NCBI GenBank assembly: GCA_037349105.1
Contig: JAYJMM010000082.1
Location: 682,001 to 746,000, forward strand
DNA: 64,000 nucleotides
Origin: Limnomonas spitsbergensis
Lineage: Eukaryota; Chlorophyta; Chlorophyceae; Chlamydomonadales
Reading direction: 5' to 3'
The notes beneath the pieces were generated by a model that saw only the letters and a program-made list of their open reading frames with translations, did no database searches and was not told where the DNA came from. The position numbers were made by a program, and so were the translations under genes. Positions 59,401 to 64,000 of the stretch are shown piece by piece. The first letter of the stretch is position 1; every line of letters begins with the position of its first letter.

Positions 59401-61320
59401 GTGTAGACTGAAGAGCTAAGGCTAGGCTAGGGTGTAGGTTGTATAAGTTAGGGTGTAGACGGAAGAGCTAAGGCTAGGCTAGGGTGTAGGTTGTATAAGT
59501 TAGGGTGTAGACGGAAGAGCTAAGACTAGGCTAGGGTGTAGATTGTATAAGTTAGGGTGTAGACGGAAGAGCTAAGGCTAGGCTAGGGTGTAGATTGTAT
59601 AAGTTAGGGTGTAGACGGAAGAGCTAAGGCTAGGCTAGGGTGTAGGTTGTATAAGTTAGGGTGTAGACTGAACAGCTAAGGCTAGGCTAGGGTGTAGGTT
59701 GTATAAGTTAGGGTGTAGACTGAACAGCTAAGGCTAGGCTAGGGTGTAGATTGTATAAGTTAGGGTGTAGACTGAAGAGCTAAGACTAGGCTAGGGTGTA
59801 GATTGTATAAGTTAGGGTGTAGACGGAAGAGCTAAGGCTAGGCTAGGGTGTAGATTGTATAAGTTAGGGTGTAGACGGAAGAGCTAAGGCTAGGCTAGGC
59901 TGTCAAATTATTAAGTCAGCTACTCCTTACTAGCGGGATGGCCATTTGTCAGTGCCAGATATAGAGATATTTAACATACCGGTGACTATCTTCCTTGGCC
60001 ACAAGGACCCCGATGGTGGTCTTAGCCGGAGATTTGCCTCCTATCGGAGATATGCCTCCTGCCGAACCAATCTGTGTAGATGAGGGTGGGCAATCTCACT
60101 CGGTTGATTGTATGGGTTACCAGGGCACATTGTATCTTTTTTCGTGACTCAGCGACATGTCAGCTACATTCAAGCCTCTGGCCGGAGGCCCCATTTGTGA
60201 CCAGCCATGCTGCTTTGGACACCACCCATAGGCCAGTCCAGGTTTGGTCTCAATCAGGCTTTTGGCGGCCGCGGGGCGACCTGTGGAAGGTGAACTGTGA
60301 AGCCAGAAAATGAACCACTGCTAGAGTGCCAGTGCATGCTTGCGGCCGCGATGATAAAATGGTAACAGTGCGGATGTGGCTTCGGCCCCGAGCTGCGATG
60401 TTCCCTTCATCCGCACGACCCTAGGGGGACATAGCTTCCTTTCTTTCTTTCTTTGTGGCGGTGAGTCTTGACCTCATCCCGCTGAGCTGACAGACTCCGT
60501 CTCTTTAACCCCGCCCGCCCCGCTTGTTTGAAACTTTTCATTAGATCTCTTTCGGATGTGGAGCGTAAGCTGGTCAACGCGGACGCTCGACGTGTCATGG
60601 CGGAGGAGCAGCTGGAGAGCATGCAGAAGTATCTGACCCAGGTGAGAGCCGGTGGCCATGTCCCATGCGTGGACTGAAACAGGGGCCCTCCTCAATCTGC
60701 GTCACATGGCGTATATATATTCCGAAGGGAAGTATGGCAATGATGATGTTATACCTCTGGGCCAGGCTCAAAAGGCCGGATGGAGAGCATGCAGAAGTAC
60801 CTGACCCAGGTGGGAGACTTTGGGATGCATCCCTGGCATCGGCCCAGTGGTTATTTTCTTGTGGCTCTGCTACATTTCAGCTATATTTCAGCTACCTTCT
60901 GGCCCCAGGCTGGGGTCCCATGCGTGGCCAGCCATGCTGCTTGGGCCTGTGTTTGTGGGCTAGTGCAGGCTTGGCCCCAATCGGACCTCTCGCAGTTTGG
61001 AGGCGGACCGCCATAGGTGACCACGTCTTTTGTCATGTCCCCCACCTCCTCAGTCAATGTCTGCTGCCAGGATTTCCCTCTGCTGCTGCTGCCGTGTCCC
61101 CCTCATGCGATGTCCCTCATGCCATAGCAATGCCCACCTGTCACTCATACCACGTACCTTTTGTCACGTAACCCACCTCCACAATCAACTCCTGCTGCCA
61201 TGATGTTCCTCTGCAATGCAGGCCACAGTGCAGTACCAGCGGGAGATAGTGCGGTTGCGCTCCATTATCGGCCAGCTGGACCCTCGCATGCTGAAGACCA
61301 ACCCGCTCAAGGGCTCGTGA
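23483..61320 (+). CDS. Kinesin-like protein with degenerate motor and long coiled coil (27 exons)
   Basis: Proposed exons: 23483-23582, 24203-24275, 24617-24753, 25270-25401, 27362-27438, 28391-28483, 30508-30594, 31138-31242, 31844-31927, 33126-33237, 33982-34129, 35273-35405, 36676-36753, 37418-37543, 38426-38505, 41033-41168, 42841-43005, 43570-43656, 45185-45280, 45916-45996, 46805-46917, 47935-48036, 56547-56728, 58056-58189, 58503-58624, 60545-60641, 61222-61320. Total 2979 nt, 992 aa plus TGA; all 26 junctions are GT-AG and in phase. Motor about residues 25-383: EPLVKKALEGYNTCIFAFG, P-loop GATGSGKT (101-108, split by intron 3), SFVEVYNESCHDLY, switch I position GSIHERST in place of the canonical SSRSH motif, switch II VDMPGAER in place of VDLAGSER, then DALGGNCMVLLIAT and the neck. 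So nucleotide binding looks kept but hydrolysis may be weak (inference). Residues 390-992 are mostly coiled coil, with LYLAYRQLRYLIDDKWPP as a distinctive motif. A ciliary or basal-body role is plausible; families to test are FAP125- and CCDC78-like proteins. Exon 1 is the least certain. Confidence 0.9.
23640..24200. repeat. CTGCCTGTCTGC low-complexity array, kinesin intron 1
   Basis: Pyrimidine-rich CTGY units with ACCTGCTCCATGTCTG blocks, ending in the exon 2 acceptor at 24202. Confidence 0.8.
24400..24600. repeat. CCGTCCATACACCCGC-type repeats, kinesin intron 2
   Basis: C-rich irregular repeats running into the poly-pyrimidine tract of the exon 3 acceptor. Confidence 0.65.
24920..25235. 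repeat. ~50-bp tandem repeat, kinesin intron 3
   Basis: Six or so diverged units of GATAAAGAGTGATGGGGTGG plus a GCAGATGTGT part. Confidence 0.7.
25425..26985. repeat. 13-bp GAGGCTGGCAGTT array, kinesin intron 4
   Basis: About 120 units of GAGGCTGGCAGTT or its 12-bp variant GAGGCGGCAGTT. Long minus-strand open frames here are repeat artefacts. Confidence 0.9.
27155..27345. repeat. CCCTGTTGCTRT array, kinesin intron 4
   Basis: Tandem CCCTGTTGTTGCTAT and CCCTGTTGCTGT units, just 5' of exon 5. Confidence 0.8.
27900..28040 (+). repeat. SINE-like dispersed repeat, family S2, kinesin intron 5
   Basis: The order is GGGGGAAAGGAAAAGTACGCC, a GC-rich palindromic part, then GCATGGGCCGAGGCCACGTC. It matches 30403-30485, 43960-44045 and, inverted, 60356-60470. 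Confidence 0.55.
28676..29886. repeat. 36-bp tandem repeat, about 33 copies, kinesin intron 6
   Basis: The unit is CCCAATGAGGGGGAATCCCC plus ATGCTGGTGAGGGATG, nearly perfect. 36 bp is divisible by three, so both strands stay open (MRGNPHAGEGCP on +). It is contiguous with no spacers. Confidence 0.95.
30403..30485 (+). repeat. SINE-like dispersed repeat, family S2, kinesin intron 6
   Basis: GAAAGAAAGAAAGCTACGCC, a GTGGGGGGCGTG part, then GAACAGCGCAGCCTGGGCC and AAAGCCACATCCGCG. This is the cleanest copy of the family. Confidence 0.65.
30815..31137. repeat. ACCCTGAACCCTGGA telomere-like array, kinesin intron 7
   Basis: Degenerate CCCTGAACCCTGGA units up to the exon 8 acceptor. Confidence 0.8.
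31600..31800. repeat. Decayed exon 9 copy and AGCTACACTCCACTC repeats, kinesin intron 8
   Basis: 31606-31642 resembles the acceptor and start of exon 9 (CAG then TCCAAGCTCATGTCCGTGG). It is followed by about five units of GTCAGCTACACTCCACTCA. Confidence 0.65.
32260..32600. repeat. 60-bp tandem repeat, about five copies, kinesin intron 9
   Basis: Units carry GTAGATAGTGCCAGATAACC and CCAAACCCTAAAATCCTAAC; the period is exactly 60 bp for the first copies. Confidence 0.85.
33197..33600. repeat. Three copies of the exon 10 end and donor, exon 10/intron 10
   Basis: The true exon end (AAGCTGCTGGCAG then GTCAGTAGGCTC) is copied near 33367-33432 and 33547-33585, each with CTGGCAAGTCAGTA. The copies are diverged. 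Confidence 0.7.
34140..34365. repeat. GTGCATGGGGTGG array, kinesin intron 11
   Basis: G-rich irregular units on the transcribed sense strand. Confidence 0.75.
34592..34960. repeat. Two ~40-bp direct repeats ~325 bp apart, kinesin intron 11
   Basis: ACCCAATAACAGAYACTGCA followed by GGTCGCGGTRGTGTGTCA occurs at 34592 and 34920. 34800-34880 also holds a CTCTCAGCCAATCCCCAGCT triplet. Confidence 0.65.
35373..35720. repeat. Exon 12 end plus donor amplified in tandem
   Basis: The last ~33 bp of exon 12 with its GTGAGG donor are repeated from 35452, 35534, 35605 and 35676. The last units have a ~71-74 bp period (GGGACCAAACGCCATGGCTA then TCAGCAAAGCAAGGGTGAGG), with a weaker one near 36085. Confidence 0.85.
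36810..36860 (+). repeat. Copy of exon 13 end plus donor in intron 13
   Basis: GAGAAGGCCGCTATC..GGAGAAACATGCGCTCCAG followed by GTGAGG repeats the exon 13 end (36712-36753), whose own donor is GTTGGT. Confidence 0.85.
36975..37450. repeat. Exon 14 acceptor and start in five copies
   Basis: GCCCGACTGAGCAAGCTGCG with a preceding CAG starts at 37001, 37091, 37210, 37299 and 37418. The first four form two ~210-bp units. Only the copy at 37418 opens a full in-phase exon; the copies at 37001 and 37210 run into TAA after GTGGAT. Confidence 0.9.
37555..38390. repeat. GGTTCAGGGTTAAGTGTGCA and CCCACCTACCTC arrays, kinesin intron 14
   Basis: The first ~190 bp are GGGTTAAGTGCGCACCAGG units. The rest is ACC/CTC pyrimidine-rich low complexity. 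Confidence 0.8.
39175..39425. repeat. CAGCTACA-rich irregular repeats, kinesin intron 15
   Basis: About fifteen CAGCTAC or CAGCTAY motifs at 10-20 bp spacing. Confidence 0.65.
39830..40600. other. Non-repetitive island in kinesin intron 15
   Basis: Unlike the surrounding intron this piece has no tandem repeats and a balanced composition. The + strand frame from 40252 (KKLQAQKLEGKLIRLKVFHE) shows no recognised domain. It may be an insertion of a mobile element or organelle DNA; I could not identify it. Confidence 0.35.
40605..40997. repeat. 35-bp tandem repeat, about 11 copies, kinesin intron 15
   Basis: The unit is CAATGAATTCCCATCCCATG plus AATAATAAGAATAAA, nearly perfect, ending 35 bp before the exon 16 acceptor. 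Confidence 0.95.
41147..41235 (+). repeat. Copy of exon 16 end in intron 16
   Basis: ATCGATGAGCTCAAAAAGGAG at the exon 16 end is copied at 41204-41226 (ATCGATGAGCTCAAAAAATG..). Confidence 0.75.
41505..42190. repeat. Exon 17 acceptor/start copies, partly an 88-bp array
   Basis: CAG-ATTGAYRRGCAGC copies start at 41511, 41597, 41724, 41813, 41901, 41989, 42077 and (diverged) 42178. Copies at 41813-42077 have an exact 88-bp period. The true exon 17 start is at 42841. Confidence 0.85.
42215..42822. repeat. 19-bp CGCCCCTGCTGCAACCTGT array, about 32 copies, kinesin intron 16
   Basis: Near-perfect units directly before the exon 17 acceptor. The + strand is open in all frames, and one frame (from 42115) runs without a stop into exon 17. 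Confidence 0.95.
43627..43800. repeat. Exon 18 end plus donor duplicated
   Basis: GATACGCAACAAGAAGGCGA with TCACAAAG and its GT, plus the following GATCCACCGGGGCACATT part, occurs at 43629 and again at 43723. Confidence 0.9.
43960..44045 (+). repeat. SINE-like dispersed repeat, family S2, kinesin intron 18
   Basis: A(G)-rich head, G runs, then GAGAGTTCAGGAAACAGCGC and AGCCTAGGCCGAGATTCA. The 3' part differs from other copies. Confidence 0.5.
44285..45000. repeat. 69-bp tandem repeat with GTAGCTGAA core, about 10 copies, kinesin intron 18
   Basis: Units contain GATGTAGCTGAAGTGTAGCT and GGCTGACCGCTGTTAGTCCC. Two units carry extra GTAGCTGAA steps, showing growth at two levels. Confidence 0.95.
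46000..46740. repeat. Exon 20 end-derived copies and family S2 scraps, kinesin intron 20
   Basis: GATGAGAACATGAA recurs at 46032, and GAACGTGAAGGTGYGTGGC or AGCATGAAGGTGYGTGGC forms recur at 46070-46260. Each is followed by the same CAT..ATCAGRCAGCTGATGG block at about 46260, 46450 and 46625. GAAAGAAAGAAAACTACGTC family S2 scraps lie at 46385 and 46560. Confidence 0.65.
46890..47290. repeat. Exon 21 end plus donor amplified, 89-bp period
   Basis: CTACCGCCAGCTGAG followed by GTACGACC ends at 46917 (true exon) and again at 47006, 47095 and 47184, with a diverged copy at 47273. Confidence 0.9.
47665..47830. repeat. Exon 22 start copies in intron 21
   Basis: CAGGTACCTCATTGACGACA (47790) and a more diverged ATTGAAGACAAGTGG (47672) precede the true exon 22 start (ATACCTTATTGACGACAAGT at 47935). 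Both are followed by the same CACAC..CATACATCCACACCTC sequence. Confidence 0.85.
48285..49110. repeat. ~33-bp repeat with 7-10 nt G runs, about 24 copies, kinesin intron 22
   Basis: The unit is CTAACAGCATGCAAATGTGT plus GAGGGGGGGGGA with a variable G run. It adjoins the exon 22 donor side of the largest intron. Confidence 0.95.
49167..49365. repeat. ~57-bp tandem repeat, four copies, kinesin intron 22
   Basis: AGGTCTTATCTGTCGGCGCC starts at 49167, 49223, 49280 and 49343. Confidence 0.85.
49490..49685. repeat. TTTTACGGTCC ~10-11-bp repeats, kinesin intron 22
   Basis: Irregular TTTYACGGTCCT and TTTCACAGACA units. Confidence 0.75.
49700..50741. other. Non-repetitive island in kinesin intron 22
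   Basis: About 1 kb with no tandem repeats and no convincing ORF. GGGGTGCRCGAAC-like motifs near both ends (49722 and about 50375) hint at an inserted unit, but no clear terminal inverted repeat or target duplication was found. Confidence 0.35.
50742..56520. repeat. 22-bp satellite, about 260 copies, kinesin intron 22
   Basis: Each unit joins CAGTTACTTG and CAGCTACTTATG, themselves related. Variants (TTATG, GTATG, TTAGG, TTGCA) are arranged in long-range blocks: the pattern around 51787-53650 recurs about 2660 bp further on (54446-56310). No stop codon exists in any + frame of the unit, so open frames up to 349 codons appear in all three frames; these are not genes. Confidence 0.97.
56715..57130. 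repeat. Exon 23 end plus donor amplified into a GAGAAGTATGTGGGTGAG array
   Basis: The exon 23 end (GAGAAGTATGTGG) and donor (GTGAGTGAGAGG) form the first unit of a tandem array of about 15-20 units that decays to GGGAAGTGGGTGG variants. Confidence 0.9.
57335..57905. repeat. 44-bp tandem repeat, about 13 copies, kinesin intron 23
   Basis: The unit is CCACAATCCACCCACTTGCT plus TGGGTATCTATTTATTATTTATTT. Confidence 0.95.
58190..58500. repeat. TAGGGTTTAGGGTTTC / CCCTAAACCCTAACCC telomere-like DNA, kinesin intron 24
   Basis: Degenerate TTTAGGG heptamers in both orientations fill the intron between exons 24 and 25. Confidence 0.75.
58985..59905. repeat. 52-bp tandem repeat, about 17 copies, kinesin intron 25
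   Basis: The unit is GCTAAGGCTAGGCTAGGGTG, TAGGTTGTATAAGTTAGGG, TGTAGACTGAAGA, nearly perfect with a few fixed variants (GGAAGAG, GAACAG). Confidence 0.95.
60115..60300 (+). repeat. SINE-like dispersed repeat, family S1, kinesin intron 25
   Basis: It carries GACATGTCAGCTACATTCAA, CCTCTGGCCGGAGGCCCCAT, TTGTGACCAGCCATGCTGCT, AGGCCAGTCCAGGTTTGG and GGCTTTTGGCGGCCGCGGGG. Same order as 11976-12115 and 60845-61020. Confidence 0.65.
60356..60470 (-). repeat. SINE-like dispersed repeat, family S2, inverted
   Basis: The reverse complement reads GAAAGAAAGAAAGGAAGCTA, TGTCCCCCTAGGG, GGAACATCGCAGCTCGGGGC, CGAAGCCACATCCGCAC, matching the copy at 30403. Confidence 0.6.
60778..60816 (+). repeat. Copy of exon 26 end plus donor in intron 26
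   Basis: GGAGAGCATGCAGAAGTACC TGACCCAG followed by GTGGGAG copies 60612-60648 with only one or two changes. The open frame and donor are kept. Confidence 0.9.
60845..61020 (+). repeat. SINE-like dispersed repeat, family S1, kinesin intron 26
   Basis: TGGCTCTGCTACATTTCAGC, TTCTGGCCCCAGGC, GTGGCCAGCCATGCTGCTTG and the CAGGCTTGGCCCCAATCGGA tail match the copies at 11976 and 60115. Confidence 0.6.
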
Positions 61321-62466
61321 GGCAGGGGGCATCGAGCACAAGTCAAAGATTCCGTCACGGATGCTTCAAAGGTCGCGATCCTCTCTCTCCTCCTGTCTAG
61401 ATCTCTGCCAGGCTCCATGTCCCTGCCCCCTCACATAGGAGGGTGGTATGGCTGCACCATGGGCCTGGCTGTGCGTGTACTTGGAATCGAGCTTTCTCAT
61501 CCCCTACCAGCCCCACGTGGCCGAGCGTTTAGCAGGGCCCAGCCGGTATGCACTGTTCTAAACTGCTGATGCTTCATAGGTCAGCGAATGTGCCGCCATC
61601 TACGCGGCACGTGACATGCTATGACGTATTCGGGACTTGATAACTGACATAGAGCCATTGTACAGGGTCTATTCCTATATGCCTAGTATATGTTGAGGCA
61701 AACACAGCAGGCTGAACTGGTGCCCCCTCATAGCTTGCTTAGTATATTGGAAGTCAGCCAAATTGTTGATGTCCTGATATCAAGACTGTCGGAGTGCAAC
61801 GTTTGGCAAGAGCATGAGACAGTGGCCAGGTCACTACTTGTCATACCTGTAATCTTGCAGTGAAGCAAGCTTTAAATGTAGTCACGGCTACGAGCGACCA
61901 GGTTCAAAATTCGATGAGTCCTCATGAAATCCAAATGACATCTCATACTCTACTGGCCATGCATGGTGGGGTGTCATGCGTGCATGGATGTGGCATGCTC
62001 ACCCCAGGCTGCAGGTCCAAGATAACTAGACGAGGGGCTTGTTTCCCATGTTTGACACACTCCTAGGGCATCAGGTCATCAAGCAGCAGGGCTCGTCATC
62101 TTGGCCTGTCGTGGTGTGCCGAGGCGTTGCTGAGTTGGACGCGGTGCTTCGCTTACCAATTACCAGGAAAATACAAGGGGTATTCATACCTAGGGGACGG
62201 CAAGGGTGCCCCATACATACATGCATCTGCTGCTGTATTCTCAGCTACAGCTGCTTGCATGTGATCTTAGGATAGCAGAAGAAATGCTGCTGGGTGGTTT
62301 GTGTCGACGCGGTTCAGGAATCAGGAACCAGAGGAACCCTTGTCAGGAACCCTTACTAAAGCTTGCACCGACACCTGTACCGCACTTTTCAAATCGAGCA
62401 GCACGACCCAGCAGGGAGGCTGCGCTTCATCGAGGCAGCAACTGTTGGGCGGACACGCGCCTGGCG
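61321..62466. other. Kinesin 3' UTR and intergenic stretch
   Basis: No gene is recognised. The first ~550 bp are probably the kinesin-like 3' UTR, and the rest should hold the promoter of the next gene. A frame open from 62206 leads into the next gene's first exon, so its true start could lie further left. Confidence 0.4.
61848..61852 (+). promoter_or_regulatory. Candidate TGTAA polyadenylation signal
   Basis: TGTAA lies about 530 bp after the kinesin-like stop. This is the usual signal and a common 3' UTR length in volvocalean algae. It is a five-base motif, so chance is possible. Confidence 0.35.
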
Positions 62467-63444
62467 ATGAATTTTCCTGCTCAGCTGGATCACTCAGAGG
62501 ATGTCGCTTGCTTTCAGCCTTTTCTTCAGCACCTTCAGCACCTGCGCCATGAAATCGCCATCAGGTGCGGTGCGCACTCAGGTACCCCCTACGACTTGAA
62601 TAGAAAATATTTGCATAGCCGCACCGCCGAAAGCTTATTCCCGCAGCGGTTGCTGTCATACTTTCACCCCTCGGCTTTTTGCCCCGCAGGGAGGAAGGCC
62701 TCACCCTGTTCGCACAGGAGAACGAGGCCCTGAGGGCAGAGCTGCAGGGCTGCCAACAGGAGCTGATGCTGCTTGCCGACCAGGCCCAGCGCCATGCGCA
62801 CCACGATGCCCTGGTTGCGCGGCTCGAGGCCGAGTCCGAGCTGCTCGACCAGGCCCAGCGCCATGCCCTAGCCATGCATGAGGCCCGGCGCCGCATGGAG
62901 CTGGCAGAGCAGGAGGCCGAGCGCAGCCACATTGACGCCCTCGTCTTGCAGCGACGATGTCAACAGGCTGAGCTGCAGGCGCAGCGGTTGCAGCAGCAGC
63001 TGCTAGAGCTGGAGGCCGTGTCGTCTCGTCCTGCCACTGCCGTTGCTGCTGCCGCTGGCGGCGGTAATGGGCGAACGTGTGCTCCTCCTGCTTTTACAGC
63101 AGCAGCAGCTGGGACCTCCGCTATTCCCTCCCCGCCCTGGGCCCAAGATGAGCTCATCCAGCCCGCCCATGCATGTTGCAGCCCTCTTCCGGTGCTCAGA
63201 ACACTGCCCGACCCCAAGGCCAAACTGGGTGCTGCAAGCGCGCCCACTGCTCAAGGCTGTGGCAGCGGGAGCGCCATGGCGCAGCTGCTTGACCAGATGC
63301 TGATGGAGAGCCCGGCGGCACGTGCCCCGGCAGCTGGATCCAGTGCTGCTGGTTCCAGCGCCCGGATCGCAACATGGGATGCACCGGTATCACAGTTTGT
63401 TCAGAGGCCACACGTAGAAAGGCTGCAGCAGCAGGAGCAACAGG

Positions 63445-63475
<31 letters not shown>

Positions 63476-64000
63476 CTTGCAAGAACAGCAGCAGCAACAG
63501 CAGCACGTGCAAGAACAGCAGCAGCAGCAACAGGCATGCTCGAGCAAGACTTGGGAGGCCACCGCCCATCCCGTCCGCTCAATCAGGGGAGATGACTCGC
63601 ACGGGCCAAGGAGTGAGCTGATGCTGCAGCAGCATGGAAGGAGTGAGTTGTTGCAGCAACATGAGCTGCAAGCAGGACTGCAGCAGCATGAACGGCAGAC
63701 GGGGGTACGGCAAGGTGTTCTAGACCGTCATGACGACCCTCGTTACTCCCACATCCATCAGCAACAACAACAACGACAGCAGCAACATCAGCTGCAAAAG
63801 CAGCAGGAGCAGCGGCAGCAAAAACAGCAGGAACAGCATCAACAACAGCAGCAGCAGCAACAACAGCAGCTGCAGCATCAGTGGCACGACCAGCAGCAAC
63901 AACAGCAGCAACAACAGCAGCTGCAGCAACAGTGGCAGGACCAGCCGCAACAACAGGAGCAACAGCAGCAGCAGCAACAACAGCCAGCAACAGCAAGGCA
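62467..64000 (+). CDS. Coiled-coil, polyQ-rich protein (partial, runs off right edge)
   Basis: Proposed exons are 62467-62564 (phase 2 end, donor GTGCGG) and 62690 to beyond 64000 (acceptor GCCCCGCAG); they join in frame with no stop to the edge. The join reads HLRHEIAIR-EEGLTLFAQENEALRAEL, a continuous heptad-like stretch, which supports it. Residues up to about 150 are coiled coil rich in Gln, Glu, Ala and Arg, with an internally repeated DQAQRHA segment (62779 and 62848). A low-complexity Ala/Pro/Ser part follows, then Gln tracts of up to about 10 residues broken by His, Glu and Leu. There is no catalytic motif, signal peptide or membrane segment. It is likely a scaffold-type protein; the function is unknown. 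The start at ATG 62467 is tentative because the frame is open further upstream to 62206. It is in the same orientation as the kinesin-like gene. Confidence 0.7.
63419..64000 (+). repeat. CAG/CAA repeat tract encoding polyQ
   Basis: Mixed CAG and CAA codons, interrupted by CAT, GAG and CTG. The mix of synonymous codons suggests selection on the protein as well as slippage (inference). Confidence 0.85.

Overview
The window is nuclear DNA from a eukaryote, most likely a flagellated green alga (chlorophycean or volvocalean type; inference). The grounds are many short exons with GT-AG introns and one GC-AG intron, CCCTAAA-type plant telomere-like arrays inside introns, a TGTAA motif about 530 bp after a stop codon, CAG/polyQ-rich proteins, APE-type LINE remains, a kinesin-like coiled-coil protein and an Aurora-like kinase. 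No rRNA, tRNA, CRISPR array or bacterial-style operon was seen.

Three protein genes can be modelled, all on the + strand. (1) 8710-16826 is a 12-exon Ser/Thr kinase of Aurora/CALK-like appearance, predicted at 999 aa, whose C-terminal tail carries about 20 copies of an 11-residue KRCAAPPP repeat. (2) 23483-61320 is a 27-exon kinesin-like protein, predicted at 992 aa. It has a motor with an intact P-loop but a degenerate switch I, followed by a long coiled coil; about 92% of the locus is intron. (3) 62467 to the right edge is a coiled-coil, polyQ-rich protein that runs off the window. Every exon of the first two models joins in phase with no stop, which is the main support for them.

Layout: 1-1480 is a copy of the sequence lying just downstream of the kinase gene (17150-18430), so the kinase locus is flanked by direct repeats and another copy may lie to the left. 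2044-5055 (-) is a decayed non-LTR retrotransposon with an endonuclease domain and a cysteine-peptidase-like domain but no reverse transcriptase. 5696-7640 (+) and 20525-21445 (-) are inverted copies of one repeat element ending in a GGA-rich minisatellite, with a related head at 19566. 18940-19260 (-) is an ankyrin-repeat relic, and 22344-23110 (-) is the C-terminal end of a LINE polyprotein. The kinesin gene follows, then the polyQ gene.

The most striking feature is how the introns of the kinesin gene (and one kinase intron) have grown. At many splice junctions the last or first 20-60 bp of an exon, together with its donor or acceptor, are copied into the neighbouring intron, often as tandem arrays. 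Many unrelated intron arrays also share an AGCTAC/GTAGCT core, including a 5.8-kb, 22-bp satellite. This looks like junction-seeded intron expansion that leaves ladders of decoy splice sites; the mechanism is inference.
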